DNA from: JAJZJT01 sp049964655
GTDB lineage: Bacteria; Actinomycetota; Acidimicrobiia; Acidimicrobiales; RAAP-2
Reading direction: 5' to 3'
Length of the DNA stretch: 20,140 bases
Assembly (NCBI GenBank): GCA_049964655.1
Contig: JBMFXC010000048.1
Span: 1 to 20,140 of the forward strand
Position 1 is the first letter of the stretch, and every line of letters begins with the position of its first letter. The translations under genes were made by a program, and so were the position numbers. Below, piece after piece: positions 1-7,212 of the stretch. The notes under the pieces were generated by a model. The model did not search any database, had not been told where the DNA came from, and worked only from the letters and a program-made list of their open reading frames with translations.

Positions 1-8
1 CTCGACCT

Positions 9-55
9 GCCCGGCTCGGCCCCCGGCCCGACCCGGTCCCGCCCGGCTCGGCCCC
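9..55. repeat. 15-bp direct repeat upstream of the phosphatase gene
   Basis: A 15-base unit beginning gcccggctcgg occurs at 9-23 and again, identical, at 41-55, so the copies start 32 bp apart. The second copy ends one base before the -10 box at 56-61. The surrounding sequence is C/G low complexity, so chance or slippage is as likely as a regulatory role. The window begins at base 1, so the region upstream cannot be judged. Confidence 0.5.
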
Positions 56-61
56 TAAGGT
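56..61 (+). promoter_or_regulatory. -10 box TAAGGT for a leaderless phosphatase mRNA
   Basis: TAAGGT fits the actinobacterial -10 consensus TANNNT and is followed by exactly six bases before the GTG at 68. No Shine-Dalgarno sequence precedes that GTG. In actinobacteria this spacing places the transcription start on the start codon. The same arrangement recurs at several genes in this window. Confidence 0.55.
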
Positions 62-67
62 GCAGGG

Positions 68-670
68 GTGGTCGACGTGCTCGTGGTGTGCACTGCCAAC
101 GTCTGCCGCTCGCCGATGGCGCAAGGGTTCCTCGCGGCGGAGCTGGCTGCCCGGCACGTCGAGGCCACGGTCCACTCGGCGGGGACCGCTCTCGGCCCCG
201 AACGTCCTCCCGCGGGAGCGGTGGCGGCCATGGCGGCATGGGGGATCGACACCTCCGGGCATCGGGCCCGACCCCTCGAGGACCGCCTGCTGGAGGAGGC
301 TGACCTCGTGCTCGGGATGGCTCGGGCCCACGTACGCGAGGCCGTGGTCCGCCTGCCCGCGGTCTTCTCGAAGGCGTTCACGCTGAAGGAGCTGGTCCGC
401 CGCGCCGGTGCCGTCGAGCCGCGTCGCCCCGAAGAGCCGGTGGACGCCTGGCTGGCCCGGGTGGGCAGGGGGCGCGGGCGGCAGGTGCTCGTGGGCCGCT
501 CGGACGACGATGACGTCGCCGACCCCATCGGAGGCCCACCGGCGGCCTACCGGGCGACGGCGGGCGAGCTCCACGACCTCGTCGTGACCCTCTGCGACCT
601 TGCCTGGCCACGGGCCTGGCCACGGGTGACCTGGCCGCGGGTGACCTGGCCACGGGCGTCGGAGACCTGA
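68..670 (+). CDS. Low-molecular-weight protein-tyrosine phosphatase
   Basis: This is a cytoplasmic phosphatase of the LMW-PTP fold, which includes protein-tyrosine phosphatases and related arsenate reductases. The P-loop CX5RS is near the N-terminus: Cys8 is the nucleophile and Arg14 and Ser15 close the loop (CTANVCRS). The general-acid Asp-Pro pair is at 152-153 (VADPIGG), the usual distance for the family. At 200 aa it is longer than the typical 150-160 aa, because of an insert around residues 112-145 and a C-terminal tail. The tail (about 179-200) is a Trp-Pro-Arg repeat produced by a DNA tandem repeat. The start is GTG 68, chosen because it puts the P-loop at the usual position and has a -10 box six bases upstream. 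Substrate is unknown. Family call is firm; the exact role (signalling, polysaccharide export or arsenate) is not readable. Confidence 0.88.
   Translation: MVDVLVVCTANVCRSPMAQGFLAAELAARHVEATVHSAGTALGPERPPAGAVAAMAAWGIDTSGHRARPLEDRLLEEADLVLGMARAHVREAVVRLPAVFSKAFTLKELVRRAGAVEPRRPEEPVDAWLARVGRGRGRQVLVGRSDDDDVADPIGGPPAAYRATAGELHDLVVTLCDLAWPRAWPRVTWPRVTWPRASET
603..659 (+). repeat. Short tandem repeat encoding a WPRVT-type tail
   Basis: A 15-bp unit (cctggccacgggtga) occurs at 615-629, 630-644 (one mismatch) and 645-659 (partly diverged), preceded by a 12-bp partial copy at 603-614. It is in frame with the phosphatase gene and gives a repeated Trp-Pro-Arg C-terminus. The unit length is a multiple of three, so copy-number changes would keep the frame. 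Confidence 0.8.
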
Positions 671-753
671 CCGGTCCCACAAGCACTCCGCTGCGAGGTG
701 GTCGTGTCCCGACAGCGACGGCTCGACGGCTCTGGTCGGGGCTGGTAGCGCGC

Positions 754-2607
754 TCAGCGGCCGACGACTGCCCCGCCGAGCTCGTCGTCTCCGAGCTCCT
801 CGTCGGTCATCCCGGTGGCGGCGCCCGCGCCCGCTTCCTCCATGACCACTTCGGCAGCGGCACCGAGACCGGACTCGGCCTGGGCGGCCGGCGTGAGGTG
901 GGTCGCCACCTGCTGGCCACCGCGCAGTGCCGAGAAGATGGCGCCGAGGAAGCACGAGACGGCCGCTATGTCGAAGGCGAGACGGAGCCCGTGGCCGAAG
1001 GGCCCCGAGATCAGATGGGGGAAGAAGCTCCGGCCGGTCAGGTAGCGGGCGTGTGCCGCACCGACCTGGTGGAGCACGGTCGGACCGAGCAGCTCCTTGA
1101 TCGGGTTGAGGCCGAGGAAGGCGGCGAACAAGCTCCCGATGGGCGGGATGTGGGACACCGCCTGGGCCGACGCGACCGGCACCCCCTGGGCAGTCAGACC
1201 GGTGAAGAGGGCGGTCGGCAGCTTGGTGGCGAGCCCGAGGGCGATGACCGTGAAGAAGATGCCGATCGACAGCACGCTGGCCGAGTTCTGGAAGGTGTTG
1301 AGCATGCCGGCACCGGCGCCTCGCTGGTCGATGGGCAGGCTGTTCATGACGGCACTGGTGTTGGGCGCGGCGAAGAGCCCCATCGAGATCCCCACGAGCA
1401 GCAGCATGAGGGCGAAGGCGGGGTAGGGGAAGTCCATGGGGAGGAGCTGGAGCAGGACGAAGGACACGCCGGTGAGCACCAGGCCGGCGGTGGCGAAGGG
1501 ACGGGCGCCGAAGCGGTCGGCGAGCCGGCCCGACACCGGGCCGGCGAGCAGGAAGCCAATGGTGAGGGGGACCATGTAGATGCCGGCCCACAGTGGCGTC
1601 TCCTGGAAGGAGTAGCCGTGCTGGGGGAGCCAGATCCCCTGAAGCCAGATGATGAGCATGAACTGGAGGCCACCTCTGGCGAGAGCGCCGAGGAGCGCAG
1701 CGACGTTGCCCATGGCGAAGGGGCGGCTGCGGAACAGGTGCAGCCGGAACATCGGGTGGTCGACGTGGAGCTCGATGACGACGAAGGCCACCAGTACGGC
1801 GGCACCACCGACGAGGCAGGCCAGCACGAACGGGCTCGTCCAGCCCATGGTGTGCCCGCCGTAGGGCTGGAGGCCGTAGACGATGCCGGTGAGCACGCCG
1901 ACCAGACCGACGGCGAAGGTGATGTTGCCGGTCCAGTCGATCCGGGCGTTCACCCGTCGGCCGTTGTCACGCAGCTTGGCGTACGCCCAGACCGTGCCGA
2001 ACAGCCCGAAGGGCACCGACACCAAGAACACCAGGTGCCACTGGACCGGGGCGAGGAGGCCGCCGAGGATCAAGCCCAGGAACGAGCCGCCGATGGCTGC
2101 CACCGCGTTGATGCCGAGCGCGAGCCCCCGCTCGTCGGCCGGAAAGGCATCGGTGATGATGGCGCTCGAGTTGGCGAACAGGAACGCCCCACCGACCCCC
2201 TGGCCGATCCGCATGATGATGATCCACAGGGCGCCGGCCGGGCCCGTCATCCAGGTGACGGCGAGCAGGATCGAGAAGACGGTGAAGACGGCGAAACCGA
2301 GCGTGTACATCCGGACCCGACCGAACATGTCCCCGACCCGCCCGAGGCTCACGACGAGCACCGAGGTGACGAGGAGGAACCCCATGAGGATCCACAGGAA
2401 GTACGAGGTGTTGGAGGGGGCCAGGGGGTTGAGCTTGATGCCGCGGAAGATGTTGGGCAGAGCGATGAGCAGGATGGAGCCGTTGATCGTGGCCATCAGC
2501 ATGCCGATGGTGGTGTTGGACAGGGCGATCCACTTGTAGCGGTCCGGGTGGTGCCCAGGGGTCGCCGCCGTGCCCGGCGGTGGGTTGTCGCGACGCTCGT
2601 TGCTCAT
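754..2607 (-). CDS. MFS drug exporter, DHA2 (14-TMS) type
   Basis: This is an integral membrane proton-coupled exporter of the major facilitator superfamily. The protein is 617 aa with many hydrophobic segments, consistent with the 14-helix DHA2 group. TM1 carries the NGSILLIALPNIF signature (about 42-54). Motif A is seen as SLGRVGDMFGRVRMY near 87-101, and a motif-C-like stretch is GQGVGGAFLFANSS. A longer loop (about residues 470-540) precedes the last helix, and an acidic hydrophilic tail ends the protein. The frame stays open upstream, but the ATG at 2607 is preferred because GAGGA lies just before it and the upstream residues look non-coding. It diverges from a MarR gene, and its promoter contains a perfect palindrome, so repression by that MarR with relief by a toxic ligand is the likely regulation. 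Substrate cannot be inferred. Confidence 0.9.
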   Translation of the reverse strand: MSNERRDNPPPGTAATPGHHPDRYKWIALSNTTIGMLMATINGSILLIALPNIFRGIKLNPLAPSNTSYFLWILMGFLLVTSVLVVSLGRVGDMFGRVRMYTLGFAVFTVFSILLAVTWMTGPAGALWIIIMRIGQGVGGAFLFANSSAIITDAFPADERGLALGINAVAAIGGSFLGLILGGLLAPVQWHLVFLVSVPFGLFGTVWAYAKLRDNGRRVNARIDWTGNITFAVGLVGVLTGIVYGLQPYGGHTMGWTSPFVLACLVGGAAVLVAFVVIELHVDHPMFRLHLFRSRPFAMGNVAALLGALARGGLQFMLIIWLQGIWLPQHGYSFQETPLWAGIYMVPLTIGFLLAGPVSGRLADRFGARPFATAGLVLTGVSFVLLQLLPMDFPYPAFALMLLLVGISMGLFAAPNTSAVMNSLPIDQRGAGAGMLNTFQNSASVLSIGIFFTVIALGLATKLPTALFTGLTAQGVPVASAQAVSHIPPIGSLFAAFLGLNPIKELLGPTVLHQVGAAHARYLTGRSFFPHLISGPFGHGLRLAFDIAAVSCFLGAIFSALRGGQQVATHLTPAAQAESGLGAAAEVVMEEAGAGAATGMTDEELGDDELGGAVVGR

Positions 2608-2763
2608 CGGTCCTCGGTCGTCTGTCTCGATCGGCTCGTCCTGGTGCGAGCAGCGGGTGGCAAGAAGATCCGGCGGTGGGGCCCGTATGTCGTCGGCGCG
2701 TGACGGTGCCCCCGGTCGCCACGTCGCAAGACGACGGTGACGACCTCTGCTGCCCAAGGTGGC

Positions 2764-2792
2764 ATAGTAGTTGCTTGACCGCAACTAAACAA
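2764..2792 (-). promoter_or_regulatory. Exporter promoter: -35 TTGTTT, 17 bp, -10 TACTAT
   Basis: On the minus strand TTGTTT (2792-2787) and TACTAT (2769-2764) are separated by 17 bp, a good sigma70-type promoter for the MFS gene. Transcription would start near 2757 and give a leader of about 150 nt before the ATG at 2607. The palindrome at 2768-2787 fills the spacer, so a bound regulator would block RNA polymerase. Confidence 0.6.
2768..2787. promoter_or_regulatory. MarR-type operator palindrome
   Basis: TAGTTGC (2768-2774) and GCAACTA (2781-2787) form a perfect 7-bp inverted repeat around a 6-bp centre. This is the size and style of site bound by MarR dimers, and it lies between the divergent MFS and MarR genes, inside the MFS promoter. 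That the adjacent MarR binds it is inference, although this is the usual arrangement for such pairs. Confidence 0.7.
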
Positions 2793-2860
2793 ACGAGTCG
2801 GTCATGGGGCGCAGGACGGCGGCGCGGCAGGACGGAAACCCGGGCTGGGAGGTGACGGGG

Positions 2861-3439
2861 ATGGAGACGACGACACCGACGACACGGAGCGACGGCGAGG
2901 ACCGAGCTCATCGCGTCGACGCGGTGGACGACGTCACGGCCCTCCGGGTGGTGCTGGTCCGGCTGCAGCGACAGCTACGGGCGCATGTCGGGGGAGCGCT
3001 GACGCCGTCCCAGGCCTCGGTGCTAGCTCGGATCGAGCACGAAGGCCCGATGCGCATGGGCGCGCTCGCCGAGGCGGAAGGGACGTCGGCTGCCACGGTG
3101 AGCCGGCTGGTCGACACCCTCGAGACCCAGTGCCTGGTGGTGCGGGTCCCCGACCCCGTCGACGGCCGGGCCAGCGTCGTCCAGCTGAGCGGCGAGGGCG
3201 CCAGGTTCCTCGAGCAGCTCCGCTCCCGCAGCACTGAGGTGCTCCGTCGCGCCTTCGAGCAGGTCGGCGTCGACGAGCGCACGGCAATCGCCCGGGCGCT
3301 GCCGGCGCTGGCCGCCCTCACCGAGCATCTCCACTGCCTCGACGCCGATCGCAGTAGCGGTGCTGCCGGTGCCAGTGCCGGAAGCACCGGCAACGCCGAC
3401 CAGACGAACCGGAGACAACGGGTGCGCCCGGAGCGGTGA
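2861..3439 (+). CDS. MarR-family transcriptional regulator
   Basis: This is a cytoplasmic winged-helix dimer that usually represses a neighbouring exporter until it binds a small phenolic or lipophilic ligand. The protein is 192 aa from ATG 2861. The winged helix spans about residues 48-115: helices LTPSQASVLARIEHEGPM and the recognition region GTSAATVSRLVDTLE, then the wing DPVDGRAS (98-105) with the typical Asp-Arg pattern. Dimerisation helices flank it on both sides. The tail after residue 165 is a low-complexity Gly/Ala/Ser stretch then a basic end. The frame is also open from ATG 2804, but 2861 is preferred because GGAGGTG lies 7 bases upstream. It diverges from the MFS exporter and probably controls it and itself through the palindrome at 2768-2787. 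Confidence 0.88.
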   Translation: METTTPTTRSDGEDRAHRVDAVDDVTALRVVLVRLQRQLRAHVGGALTPSQASVLARIEHEGPMRMGALAEAEGTSAATVSRLVDTLETQCLVVRVPDPVDGRASVVQLSGEGARFLEQLRSRSTEVLRRAFEQVGVDERTAIARALPALAALTEHLHCLDADRSSGAAGASAGSTGNADQTNRRQRVRPER

Positions 3440-3456
3440 CGGCGCTGGCTCGGACC

Positions 3457-4008
3457 TCACCCGGTGGGCTCGACGGGCACGACGGCCTCGGCGGTCGCCA
3501 GCGACGCTCCGTCACCGTGCCGGTCACGGGCCGCCCGACCCTGACGGCCCTGACGGCCCTGACTGAGTGGAACGCAGGTCGAGGTCGTCGCCCGGGGCAT
3601 CGCCACGAGCAGCAGTTCGTCGTCGCCGTCGACGGTTGACCGGCTGATGAGGACCGACTCGGCCCACACCTCGGTGCCGTCAGGGTGCACGAACCGGTTC
3701 GTCAGGCGGAGCGGGTGGTGACGCGGCCTGGTGCCCCCGAGGAGCAGCGCGGCCTGCTCGGCGTCGTCGGGGTGGAGGCAGTCGACCAGCCGGCGGCCGA
3801 CGAGGTCGTCGCGGGTCCTCCCGGTCAACGCGGTCAGGTCTCCTTCGGCGGTGCGGGCCCGGGCTTCGGGGTCGACTGAGATCACGACCCACGACGACGT
3901 CGGTCTGGCGCGGACGGCACCCTCGGGCGCTGTGCTCACCGTGGTCGGCGGTCGGCTACCGCTGTTGTGGCCACTGTCGTCTCCGTCCTGCTGGCGCGGT
4001 CGCTCCAC
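3457..4008 (-). CDS. Single PAS-domain protein
   Basis: A small soluble protein of about 183 aa if begun at GTG 4008; GTG 3939 (160 aa) is an alternative, and neither has a clear ribosome binding site. A single PAS domain fills about residues 45-145. It has the LHPDDAEQAALL motif after the helical part and the FVHPDGTEVWAESVLISR strand pair, both typical of PAS folds that sense small ligands, redox or light, or mediate protein contacts. No kinase, GGDEF or helix-turn-helix is attached, so any output must come from a partner protein. The C-terminus is low complexity, with GRQGRQGR from a short tandem repeat at 3540-3565. It is convergent with marR (17-bp gap) and divergent from the AlkA-like gene. 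Function unknown. Confidence 0.65.
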   Translation of the reverse strand: MERPRQQDGDDSGHNSGSRPPTTVSTAPEGAVRARPTSSWVVISVDPEARARTAEGDLTALTGRTRDDLVGRRLVDCLHPDDAEQAALLLGGTRPRHHPLRLTNRFVHPDGTEVWAESVLISRSTVDGDDELLLVAMPRATTSTCVPLSQGRQGRQGRAARDRHGDGASLATAEAVVPVEPTG

Positions 4009-4100
4009 GGGTGAGATATCGACCTGCGTCCGGGGTGTCTTGAGGCATGGGGCGACTACCGCGCCTGAGGCGACCGAGAACCACGCCGTGCCGATCCGCC

Positions 4101-4106
4101 TACCAT
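4101..4106 (+). promoter_or_regulatory. Possible -10 box TACCAT for leaderless AlkA-like gene
   Basis: TACCAT is followed by eight G/C bases and then GTG 4115. This resembles the leaderless signature seen elsewhere in the window, but the spacing is 8 rather than 6. It argues for 4115 over the in-frame GTG at 4088. Confidence 0.35.
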
Positions 4107-4114
4107 GGCCGGCC

Positions 4115-4762
4115 GTGGCTCCCCGGGTCGTTATCGACGCCGCCGCCGCCCTTGGACGGCACGACCCGGTGGTCGCCGGGCTCGTCGAGCGGTACGGTCC
4201 TCCGGCCATCGGCCGCCCGGCTCCACGCCGTGACCGGTTCGCCGCACTGGCCCGCTCCATCGTCTACCAGCAGCTGGCGGGCTCGGCGGCAGCCTCGATC
4301 CACCGCCGGGTGGTCGACGTGCTCGGCGGTTCGGTCACCCCTGCCGCCGTGGTGGCGACCCCCCCGGAGGTCCTGCGGGCGTGCGGGCTGAGCGGTGCCA
4401 AGGAGGGGGCGTTGCGGGACCTGGCTCGACGGGTCGGCTCCGGTGACGTGCCGCTCGATCGGCTGGGGTACCTCGACGATGCCACCGTGGTCGCCGTCTT
4501 GAGCCGCGTCCGCGGGGTGGGAGAGTGGACCGCCCACATGTTCCTGCTCTTCACCCTGGGACGCCTCGACGTCTGGCCGACCGGTGACTTCGGCGTCCGG
4601 GCAGGGTACGCGGCCGCCTGGGGGCTCGACGGGCCGCCGTCGCCTCGCGAGCTCGCCGTTGAGGGCGAACGGTTCCGGCCGCACCGCAGCGTGGTCGCCT
4701 GGTACTGCTGGCGAGCAGCCGACGAGGCCAAGCAAGCCCGGCGGACCGTGGTCTCGGAGTGA
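4115..4762 (+). CDS. AlkA-like DNA-3-methyladenine glycosylase II (HhH-GPD)
   Basis: This is a base-excision repair glycosylase that removes alkylated bases such as 3-methyladenine. The protein is 215 aa from GTG 4115, or 224 aa from GTG 4088. The HhH-GPD fold is recognised by the substrate-pocket helix SIVYQQLAGSAAASIHRR (about 49-66), the helix-hairpin-helix RVRGVGEWTAHMFLLF (about 131-146), and the catalytic aspartate in PTGDFGVRAG (Asp158). It lacks the long N-terminal domain of E. coli AlkA (282 aa) and so belongs to the shorter bacterial forms. It carries no Cys cluster typical of iron-sulfur Nth/MutY proteins. It diverges from the PAS gene and converges on the thiolase, separated by a hairpin. 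It stands alone, not beside an ada-type regulator in this window. Confidence 0.85.
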   Translation: MAPRVVIDAAAALGRHDPVVAGLVERYGPPAIGRPAPRRDRFAALARSIVYQQLAGSAAASIHRRVVDVLGGSVTPAAVVATPPEVLRACGLSGAKEGALRDLARRVGSGDVPLDRLGYLDDATVVAVLSRVRGVGEWTAHMFLLFTLGRLDVWPTGDFGVRAGYAAAWGLDGPPSPRELAVEGERFRPHRSVVAWYCWRAADEAKQARRTVVSE

Positions 4763-4807
4763 GCCGGGGGGACCGGGCCGGGGCCCGACGGCGCTGGCCC
4801 GGTCCCC
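4763..4807. terminator. Bidirectional hairpin between convergent genes
   Basis: GGGGACCGGGCC at 4768-4779 pairs perfectly with GGCCCGGTCCCC at 4796-4807 (12 bp, 16-nt loop). Allowing a 2-nt G bulge extends the stem by a further GCC/GGC. It lies just after the AlkA-like stop and just before the thiolase stop on the other strand. There is no T-tract on either side, as is common for GC-rich actinobacterial terminators. Confidence 0.6.
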
Positions 4808-4813
4808 GGCCGG

Positions 4814-6022
4814 TCAGGAGAGGCGCTCGACGATCATCGCCATGCCCTGGCCACCACCGACGCACATCGTCTCGAGGCCGATGGTCTTGCCCGTGTCCTC
4901 CAGGGCGTTGAGCAGGGTGGTCATGATGCGGGCACCGGTCTGGCCGAAGGGGTGCCCGAGGGCGATGGCCCCACCTCGCACGTTCAGCTTGTCCCAGCTG
5001 ATGCCCAGCTCGCGGGCCGACGGGATGACCTGGGCGGCGAACGCTTCGTTGATCTCCACCAGGTCGATGTCGTCGATGGTCATGTTGGCGCGGGCCAGGG
5101 TCTGACGGACCGCGTCGACGGGGCCGAGGCCCATGATCTCGGGGTTCAGGCCGGAGACGCCGCTGGCGACGATGCGGGCCAGCGGAGTGATCCCCAGCTC
5201 TGCCGCCTTGGTGTCGCTCATGACGACCACCGCGGCTGCCCCGTCGTTGAGCGGACAGGCATTCCCCGCCGTCACCGTACCGCCCTCTCGGAAGGCCGGC
5301 TTGAGGTTGGCCAGGCCCTCGAGGGTGGTGTTGGGGCGGGGGCCGTCGTCCTTGGAGACCACCGTGCCGTCCGGCGTGGTCACCGGGATGATCTCGCGGT
5401 CGAAGAAGCCGGACTCCTGGGCGGCGACGGCACGGGTCTGGGACTGGAGCGCGAACTCGTCCTGCTCCTGGCGCGAGACGCCCTTGAGCTCGGCCACGTT
5501 CTCGGCCGTCTGGCCCATGGCGATGTAGACGTCGGGGAGCACGCCCTCGAGCGGGGTCCACGGGTTGCCGGATGCCGGCGTACGCGCCGCGGTGCGCGCC
5601 TCGGCGGTGGCGAAGGCCGGGTGGTGGGGACCGGTGTCGGAGGCACCGTGCCCGTAGCGGCTGACCGCCTCGACGCCGGCGGCGACGAACACGTCTCCCT
5701 CGCCGGCCCGGATGGCGTGCGCCGCCATGCGGATGGTCTGGAGCGAGGAGGAGCAGTAGCGGTTGACGGTCACGCCGGGGACGTTGGGCAACCCGGCCAG
5801 CAGGGCGGCCACCCGGGCCATGTTGTAGCCGGCCTCGCCGGCAGGCTGGCCCGAACCGAGGAGCACGTCCTCCACCGAGTTGGGGTCGAGGGCGGGGACC
5901 TTGGCGAGGACCTCCTTGATGACCAGGGCGGCGAGGTCGTCGGGTCGGCAGTCGACGAGCGATCCCTTCATCGCCCGTCCGATGGGCGTACGGCCGGTGG
6001 CGACGATGACGGCTTCGGGCAT
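4814..6022 (-). CDS. Acetyl-CoA C-acyltransferase (thiolase)
   Basis: A thiolase of 402 aa that joins or cleaves acyl-CoA: acetoacetyl-CoA synthesis or the last step of beta-oxidation. Both catalytic cysteines and the histidine are visible: Cys90 in NRYCSSSLQT, His358 in GGAIALGHPFG, and Cys387 in CVGGGQGMAM. The NEAFAA motif begins at Asn325. Length is normal for the family. ATG 6022 is chosen because GAGGAG lies about nine bases upstream and the protein then begins with the usual thiolase strand (EAVIVATGRTPIG). The frame is open to 6211 but the extra residues are not thiolase-like. No fadB-like partner is adjacent. A TANNNT box (TAACCT, minus strand 6131-6126) could be its -10, giving a leader of about 95 nt. 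Whether it is biosynthetic or degradative cannot be decided. Confidence 0.93.
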   Translation of the reverse strand: MPEAVIVATGRTPIGRAMKGSLVDCRPDDLAALVIKEVLAKVPALDPNSVEDVLLGSGQPAGEAGYNMARVAALLAGLPNVPGVTVNRYCSSSLQTIRMAAHAIRAGEGDVFVAAGVEAVSRYGHGASDTGPHHPAFATAEARTAARTPASGNPWTPLEGVLPDVYIAMGQTAENVAELKGVSRQEQDEFALQSQTRAVAAQESGFFDREIIPVTTPDGTVVSKDDGPRPNTTLEGLANLKPAFREGGTVTAGNACPLNDGAAAVVVMSDTKAAELGITPLARIVASGVSGLNPEIMGLGPVDAVRQTLARANMTIDDIDLVEINEAFAAQVIPSARELGISWDKLNVRGGAIALGHPFGQTGARIMTTLLNALEDTGKTIGLETMCVGGGQGMAMIVERLS

Positions 6023-6204
6023 CAGTGGGCTCCTCGGGTGTGTGCGGGTGCGAGTGTGCGCGGGTGGTGACGGCCGCTTCCGACCGGATGGCGCGGGCGA
6101 CCACCCCGTGAGTAGGGGCGGCGAAAGGTTACAGGGTGACCGCCCAACCGATCGAGTCGACCCAGTGACCACGGAACGCGCGCACTGCAATACCCAGCGT
6201 GGTG

Positions 6205-6275
6205 CTGTCAAGGGGAATTCTCATCAAATTGGCCAATTGCGCTTCAGTTGTTCAAGGGATCGGCGATACTTGCAT
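6205..6275. promoter_or_regulatory. AT-richer regulatory island with 12-bp palindrome
   Basis: The stretch 6023-6424 has no gene. Its centre (about 6205-6275) is clearly less GC-rich than the rest of the window and contains the perfect palindrome AATTGGCCAATT at 6227-6238. A weak plus-strand promoter is possible here: TTCAGT at 6243-6248 and GATACT at 6265-6270 with 16-bp spacing, which would start the surface-module mRNA near 6277. The following leader of about 148 nt has several possible stems, for example GCGGG/CCCGC at 6276-6295, but no riboswitch class I recognise. Confidence 0.35.
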
Positions 6276-6424
6276 GCGGGCAGGGACCATCCCGCTCGCC
6301 GTTGTCGCAGGGCGCCACTCCGCCAGCTCGCCGGACGCCGGACCGGTGGGGTCTGGACCAGGACAGAGCTGGGTAGTGGTGGCGATGGCGGGACAGGACA
6401 ACAGGGCAAGGAGTGCCACAGCTC

Positions 6425-7138
6425 ATGCATGCACCACGTCGGACACGTCGGGCGGGGCTCATCGCCTCACTGGTGGGCGTTGCCGCGCTCGGGCTCACCG
6501 CTGCGACCACCCTCGGTCTCACCAGCTTCACCGCGCAGGTCGGGGGCACGGGTACCTACCAGAGCGGGACGTTGGTCCTGGCCAAGCAGATCGGCTCGGG
6601 CACGCCGTGCCTGTCGAGCTCGAACACGGCCGGTTCCATCTCGACCAACATCAACACCACCTGCCCGGGCAGCGACCTCGGGTCGGTGGCCACCGGGGCT
6701 CCGGGGACGACCGCCACGACGAAGCTCACTCTGACCAACGAGGGATCGGTTGCCGCCACGGGTGGGCTCAGCCTTACCACGGGTGCCTGTACGGCGAGCG
6801 GTGCGCCCGACTCGTCGTCGGCGCTCGCCCCGGCGGCCACGGGCACCGACACCTCCTACTTCTGCAGCAAGGTGGACGTGACCATCGAGGGCACCACGGG
6901 CGGCACCACCTCGTGCCTCTACCCGGCAGGTGCTGGGGCGTGCCCCGCTCCGTCGAGCACCGACACGCTCGCCACGCTGGCCGGCAAGACGACGCCGCTT
7001 GCGGCCTCGCTCGCCCCGGGGGCGTCCGAGACGTTGGTCGTCACCACCATGCTCGACAACGGCGCCACGACCGGGGCCACCAACGCCGACCAGGGCCTGG
7101 TGGCCAGCATGCCGATGACCTATACGCTCGCCCAATAA
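6425..7138 (+). CDS. Secreted six-cysteine TasA/SipW-cognate-like protein
   Basis: A small exported protein of 237 aa from ATG 6425, which has AAGGAG upstream; GTG 6413 is in frame but overlaps that Shine-Dalgarno. The N-terminus is Arg-rich (HAPRRTRRAG) followed by one hydrophobic helix (about 11-36) and then SFTAQVGGTG, which resembles the leaders of SipW-processed proteins such as TasA and camelysins. The mature part is Thr/Ser/Gly-rich with short beta-type segments (TTKLTLTNEGSV, VDVTIEG) and no second membrane helix. Six cysteines sit at 62, 80, 122, 147, 164 and 173, suggesting disulfides outside the cell. The same six-cysteine pattern recurs in the next gene, and a SipW-type peptidase ends the cluster. 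A fibre or matrix subunit is inferred from context; sequence identity to TasA itself was not tested. Confidence 0.72.
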   Translation: MHAPRRTRRAGLIASLVGVAALGLTAATTLGLTSFTAQVGGTGTYQSGTLVLAKQIGSGTPCLSSSNTAGSISTNINTTCPGSDLGSVATGAPGTTATTKLTLTNEGSVAATGGLSLTTGACTASGAPDSSSALAPAATGTDTSYFCSKVDVTIEGTTGGTTSCLYPAGAGACPAPSSTDTLATLAGKTTPLAASLAPGASETLVVTTMLDNGATTGATNADQGLVASMPMTYTLAQ

Positions 7139-7212
7139 CCCAAAGCCCGAGAACGAGGTGACGGGGCCGGCCCTGGCGCCAGCGATCCGCCGATGAGCCG
7201 ATCCCGTCTGTC

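Noticed and set aside
898..2703. 601-aa open frame antisense to the MFS exporter
   Set aside because: It is Glu/Asp/Gly/His-rich, has no recognisable fold, and mirrors the codon bias of the clear exporter on the other strand.
3540..3565. 11-bp repeat ctgacggccct near the PAS gene end
   Set aside because: Two copies and a fragment, giving GRQGRQGR in the PAS tail; too short to interpret.
4551..6104. 517-aa frame on the minus strand over the thiolase
   Set aside because: Arg/Pro/Gly-rich with no motif, while the thiolase frame has all catalytic residues.
6277..6424. A c-di-GMP or other riboswitch before the surface module
   Set aside because: I looked for class I landmarks (the GGCAAACC-type and GACGCAAAGCC-type segments) and did not find them; the stems seen are generic.
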